Shown here: one piece after another, positions 60,421 to 64,000 of the stretch | Position numbering within the stretch: the stretch's first letter is position 1 | Layout: each line of letters opens with the position of its first letter | Translations under genes and position numbers: made by a program | Notes under the pieces: model-generated | Told to the model about the DNA's origin: nothing | The model's input: the letters and a program-made list of their open reading frames with translations, nothing else | The model's database searches: none | Source: Takakia lepidozioides | Taxonomy: Eukaryota; Streptophyta; Takakiopsida; Takakiales; Takakiaceae | DNA length: 64,000 nucleotides | Assembly: GCA_030704615.1 (NCBI GenBank) | Contig: CM060733.1 | Coordinates: forward strand, 6,820,001 to 6,884,000 | Reading direction: 5' to 3'

Positions 60421-61917
60421 TCGCAATCCATGCATGAGCCAGCAGGATGACACTGGAGCTCGGTGGCATGGTGAGACGGACGAGGAGATGGTGCCGGGAT
60501 GGCACGCATCTGCATTTTTGTGTATCTTGGCATCGGGAGGTCAGATTGGACCTACAACAGGGATGACTATAGACGGAGTGTCTGAGGACCCTGAGGCTAG
60601 TGATGAGCTAGGTGGTGCCAGAGATATACATGAGGATTCGGCTGTGTTGGACTACCTCCGCACGGGAGACACGGCAGCCATTGTGACTGGCAGGGAGAGG
60701 GATCGGATCCTGCAACGAGCCAAGAGGTTCAAGTGGGAGGGGATACACCTACTTCGAGTGTGGGAGGATGGTCGGGTGAGGATTGTGCCTCACCCCACAC
60801 AGCGTGCACGGTTAGTGCGGCATGCCCATGAGGAGTTGGGGCATTTTGGAGTGCGACGTACTCACAGTTTACTGCGGCAGTATTGGTGGCGTGGTATGCA
60901 TACAGAGGTGCAACAGTTCGTGGCTAGGTGCATGGTGTGTGACAGGGTGCGTGCTTCATTCAACGCCCCTACACCACAGTTGCATCCTTTACCAATCATG
61001 GGATTGGGCTACAGGTGGAGTCTTGACTTCGCAGGACCGTTGCCACTGACTATGCGCCACCACAGATATGTGTTGGTGATGGTGGAGCACTTCTCCAAGT
61101 GGATTGAGTTGGTTCCATTGCCTGACAAGGCTAGTGAGGGGGCTGCGTATGCATTCTTGGATCGTGTGTTTAGCCGATTTGGTGCCAGCTGAGGTACTCA
61201 CGGACCAAGGGAGAGGGTTTTTGGGGAGTTTCAGGCTTTGTGTGATAAAGCCTTGATAGACCACCGCACCACTTCTCGGATCATCCTGAGGCCGATGGCT
61301 TAGCAGAGAGAGTTGTTCAGACGGTGAAGAGGGGTTTGCGCAAGTATGGCTTGCAGAAGGGACACCTAGGAGATTGGGATCTTCAGGTTCCTTGGTTAGC
61401 CATGGGCTACAGGTTCAGCAAACAAGCATCACTTGCCTCCTTCTCACCATATTTCCTTCTCTTTGGCCGAGAGCCGGATTTGCCTGCAGCCATTCGTAGG
61501 GACACTGCTCAAGTCCTTAACCTTGACGATCCGGACGTGTGGGTACGTGCATGTGATCAGCGTGCAGAGTTGTTCAAGAAAGTCATGCCCATGGCTTTTG
61601 AGAACCTTGCCATTGCACAGCACCGTGATACGTTGAGGTATGCCACTATACGTGGTGGAGGATATCGTCATGGGGTTCGGAGGTTTAGCCCTGGTGACTA
61701 TGTTTATTTGCAGCAGACTGCTCCTACGACTCTGGATGTTACTGCAGGGCGTGTTATTCTGAGGGTTCGAGAGGTGTTGCCCTCAGGGGTCCTGATCTTG
61801 GAGGGTCGGGATGGCATAACTTGGAAGGACCATGTGCGTAATTGTGCGCCATGTCACCTTCCCAATGTCGATGGCAGAGTTGACCCAAACTTGGCAGTGG
61901 TACCTGCAGGTTTGAGG
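60421..61917 (+). pseudogene. Integrase of element B
   Basis: The zinc-binding HHCC domain reads HAHEELGHFG...CMVCDRV (about 60820-60950). The DDE core has Asp in LDFAGPL (61025-61027), Asp in TDQGR (61203-61205) and Glu in LAERVVQTV (61306-61308). The frame is broken at 61190 and in 61210-61300. The C-terminal domain (61324-61917) includes the SPGDYVYLQQ type motif and runs into a PHD finger. Integrase inserts the DNA copy. Spacing and motif order fit Ty3/gypsy integrases, and no chromodomain is visible. Confidence 0.88.
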
Positions 61918-62059
61918 TGCATGCTTGTGGGTCTGCCAAAGGGGCAGCCACCATGCTGGTGTGTGATCGATGCTCAAGGGTTGGCATATGGGATGCTTGA
62001 CACCACCTCTTGAGAAGGTTCCTGACGGAGATTGGTTGTGTCCACACTGCTTGGGATAG
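61918..62059 (+). pseudogene. C-terminal PHD finger of element B pol
   Basis: Three consecutive frame segments read a PHD-type zinc finger: CM..GLPKG in the integrase frame, then TMLVCDRCSR (61953-61979), then WHMGCLTPPLEKVPDGDW and LCPHCLG before TAG (61982-62059). C-x2-C, W-H-x2-C, the PPL.xVP.GDW signature and the final C-x2-C are all recognisable. The second Cys of the first pair is displaced. The two breaks fall in GGGG (61940-61943) and GGG (61977-61979) runs. PHD fingers commonly read histone H3 tails, so this may direct integration or regulate chromatin at the target site; that role is inferred. Confidence 0.72.
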
Positions 62060-62507
62060 TGGCAGTGGACATGACTGGAGGCAGCTAACAAGACATGGGA
62101 GGCCAAGCTCATAGGAGTCAATACATGAGATCCCAAGCTCAAGTTCACAGGTTGCAAGACGGCGACTAACGATGGGGCAACTCTTGCACCCGCCCTCTTG
62201 ATCTATCGAGTTTGAGTGTAGTAGGGATAGTGGTGGAGGACTTAGTGAGGCTATGGTCACTATCACATCTTGTGGCTACCTTGACTTAGAGGGACCTAAG
62301 CACCAGCTAGGGGGGCGATTGTGTGGACTAGTGACTGCCATAGTGGGCAGCATAGTGGCAGCCTAGTGAGTGACTAGTTGTAGCCTAGTGGTTGGACTAG
62401 TGGCTGGACTAGTGGTGGACTAGTGGTATACTAGTGTGTGGTATGCACATGTGTTGTGTGGTTTTGGACAGCGATGTAGTTGTGTAGCGATATGTATGCG
62501 CACGACA
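62060..62507 (+). other. 3' untranslated and terminal region of element B
   Basis: A purine run AGGGGGG at 62309-62315, shortly before TGTGTGGACTAG, looks like a polypurine tract next to an LTR start. CTAGTGG-type repeats fill 62325-62440. The last 38 bp equal the 3' end of copy A. The region from the polypurine tract to 62507 does not match the 5' module. Confidence 0.55.
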
Positions 62508-62511
62508 CACG

Positions 62512-62910
62512 GCACCCTGCACAACACAGTCTCTGCTCTTCACGCTCTCCGCTCTTCAAAACTCTCTCTTTTCTAGCGCTATTCGGTCTTACCACTTCCG
62601 TAGCGCTTCCGCGTACACAATGGAGTGGTGAAAGGGTGGGCTGAACGACCACACCCCTTATATGGTGCCGTCGCAAAGGATCTGAACCACCGCGTCCTTT
62701 CAAAATCGAACAGTCGCGCGTGTTCCATCCAACATCCATGCAAATATCATCCAATTCATCATTTCCATTCTATCCATCCATTTTACAAATGACTAGATGA
62801 AATGAAAAAACAGATGAATGAACGAGAAAATATGACGTTAAGGATCCCTTGCACAGGATCATCAATTATAACCCCGTGGGATATTTCCCACACCCCACAC
62901 ATGACGATAA
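62512..62910. other. Spacer right of element B
   Basis: CT-rich DNA and short direct motifs; no gene recognised. Confidence 0.4.
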
Positions 62911-63744
62911 ATGAAATGTACAAGTCAGATCCTCTTGCGGCGTTTTTCCGCTGCAGTGGAGGTTCCGGTGATCATGATTTTAGAGACGGGTCAAAAAGTG
63001 TTTCTTACTCTTCCCGGGTCCTCATCTCCAGTAGCCACTGGGGACTGCCTTAATGTCTCCGGGGTTGGGACTTGTCATGGACAACAATTATCTTCCTCAA
63101 CCATTTCAGTGGTTCTCATCTCTTGTGATGAAGCACAATCATTATGTCCTCTTCCTTATGGACATATGGATGCTGACACCTTGCAGGAGGCCATTGGGAC
63201 CCCGGTGATGTGGAATGTTGGCGAAGTTCTTGCGGAGAATAACGAGTATCAAGGAGGGCCTGACATGAATCCTGATTTTATGCCGGAGACAAGAGATACT
63301 GCCGAGAATTCTGATGACGACGAGGATGAATCAAAACACAGACCATCGAAGAGTTCCGGGAATCCGAGCGGAGGACTCGAAAGAAACAACTGGAGAAACT
63401 TGCAGTGCGTACTGTTGGGTGATGATGGGGGTGCACTATTCGAGGGGAGGATTCAAGCCTGCATTCCGGACGAGGTGATCCTCAATGACAAACTGGGAGA
63501 GGACAATGTTGGAGTTCTTGTCACCAGAATACTTTCTGGAGGTTCTGGATCTTTGATGTCTCTTGTAAAATGGCCTTCAACAAAAACACGACTTTTGGAA
63601 AGTGGGAAACTACTCTCAAATGATCTGGAGAATTTTATTAGATCCTCTGACAGTATCTTGTACGAAGATCACGAGGCAGGTGTGAAGAAAGCGGCGTATC
63701 GGCATTTTACGAGAAAGAAGAGGGATCGAGATTTGGAACACTAA
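62911..63744 (+). CDS. Transposon-associated protein, DUF8039-like repeats
   Basis: A 277-codon frame. The first half contains VFLTLPGSSSPVATGDCLNV, later LPYGHMDADTLQEAIGTPVM and WNVGEVL. This pattern (conserved Gly, then LxEAIGt.v.W) recalls the DUF8039 domain of plant CACTA-associated proteins. A second similar module begins at CVLLGDDGGALFEGRI and VILNDKLGEDNVGVLVTRIL. An acidic linker lies between (SDDDEDESKH). It ends LEH-TAA inside an A-run (63742-63754), and the same frame continues with the N-terminus of the next feature, so the stop may come from an A-run length change. The family call is from memory of motif style and is uncertain. Confidence 0.45.
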   Translation: MKCTSQILLRRFSAAVEVPVIMILETGQKVFLTLPGSSSPVATGDCLNVSGVGTCHGQQLSSSTISVVLISCDEAQSLCPLPYGHMDADTLQEAIGTPVMWNVGEVLAENNEYQGGPDMNPDFMPETRDTAENSDDDEDESKHRPSKSSGNPSGGLERNNWRNLQCVLLGDDGGALFEGRIQACIPDEVILNDKLGEDNVGVLVTRILSGGSGSLMSLVKWPSTKTRLLESGKLLSNDLENFIRSSDSILYEDHEAGVKKAAYRHFTRKKRDRDLEH

Positions 63745-63753
63745 AAAAAAAGA

Positions 63754-64000
63754 ATGAAGAATCTTACTCTGGAGGAAGTCCGGTCCGTGAGCAGCAAACC
63801 TTGCTGCAGACTTCACTGCTGTCAATATTTCGATTGGCGAAAAACCTTGGCTATCCGTACTTCTTTATGGGGATCCACTTTCAATGAGAGGAGATAACAC
63901 GGATTGAATGTTTCGAAACGACCTCTCGCAGGGCATACGTTACGATTGAGGGTGTGGATGTATGTGAGACTGCTTGGTGGACAATTCATGGAATTGGCAG
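63754..64000 (+). CDS. Cys-rich N-terminus of a large transposon-type protein, truncated by window end
   Basis: From ATG 63754 the frame reads NLTLEEVRSVSSKPCCRLHC and CCQYFDWRKTLAIR. After a shift near 63890 a second frame reads VTIEGVDVCETAWWTIHGIG up to the edge. A CC..HCC cluster followed by a (V/I)xGxxVCxxAW..ihGIs phrase is a recurring N-terminal module of transposon-derived proteins in many eukaryotes. I do not know its formal family name. It lies in the same frame as the upstream DUF8039-like frame and may be one gene with it. Confidence 0.4.

Larger units (their letters stand above)
52730..62507 (+). mobile_element. Ty3/gypsy-type retroelement encoding a C5-methyltransferase (copy B)
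   Basis: The 9.8-kb element starts TGTCAAGTTA and ends GCGCACGACA, flanked by a candidate 4-bp target duplication CACG (52726-52729, 62508-62511). Coding order is gag, aspartic protease, C5 DNA methyltransferase, RT, RNase H, integrase and PHD finger, all on +. RT before RNase H before integrase with a DDE integrase is the Ty3/gypsy order. Copy A at 42.2-46.4 kb shares both termini and the gag-PR-methyltransferase part. I found no direct long terminal repeats, which is unexpected for this class. Multiple single-base frame breaks mean this copy, as written, is not translatable as a polyprotein. Confidence 0.85.

Noticed and set aside
62309-62507. Complete 3' LTR of element B
   Set aside because: It starts after a polypurine tract and ends in CA, but no matching sequence exists at the 5' end, so it cannot be called an LTR from this window.

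Overview
The window looks like gene-poor nuclear DNA of a green-lineage eukaryote with a large, transposon-rich genome. The evidence is spliced genes with GT-AG introns, a nuclear-type tRNA-Asn sequence, a tRNA-derived SINE, hAT and PIF/Harbinger DNA transposons, and Ty3/gypsy retroelements in a background of degenerate repeats. A charophyte alga (for example a Chara-like genome) would fit, because retroelements carrying a cytosine methyltransferase have been reported from charophytes. That assignment is inference; no marker gene in the window proves it.

Layout. 1-2160 is a GGGTTACA-type minisatellite. 2.2-25 kb is mostly non-coding repeat debris. It holds an intact hAT-type MITE with an 8-bp target duplication (3803-4307), a fold-back element (6680-7440), a 2.3-kb low-copy unit present twice (about 10.4-12.6 kb and 15.9-18.3 kb), SINE fragments (18.7-19.2 kb) and an inverted dispersed repeat (5.7-6.1 kb versus 21.0-21.5 kb). 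25.4-28.1 kb is a decayed PIF/Harbinger pair: a Myb/SANT-like protein on + and a DDE transposase on -. 29.1-31.0 kb contains a SINE followed by one hAT MITE nested inside another, each with its own 8-bp target duplication. 31.3-36.3 kb carries two tandem paralogues of a three-exon gene for a predicted small secreted or membrane-targeted peptide, with a tRNA-Asn-like gene between them.

The right half is dominated by two copies of an unusual Ty3/gypsy-type element. Copy B (52730-62507) reads in the order gag, aspartic protease, C5-cytosine DNA methyltransferase, reverse transcriptase, RNase H, integrase and a C-terminal PHD finger. Copy A (about 42.2-46.4 kb) keeps gag, protease and methyltransferase, but its leader-gag-protease block is inverted and everything 3' of the methyltransferase is deleted. 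Differences between the copies are mostly synonymous in gag (about 30 silent to 1 replacement over 80 codons) and in the methyltransferase (about 18 to 9 over 115 codons). The methyltransferase was therefore kept under protein-level selection while the element was mobile. I could not find long terminal repeats, although both copies share a 5' module and a 38-bp 3' end. Many of copy B's frame breaks lie in short homopolymers, so some may be sequencing errors.

Between and around these lie a 119-bp satellite with a three-monomer higher-order period (47.15-48.92 kb), a few unrecognised coding-like segments (41.5, 49.9-50.6, 51.3-51.8 kb), and at the right edge a transposon-associated protein that runs off the window.
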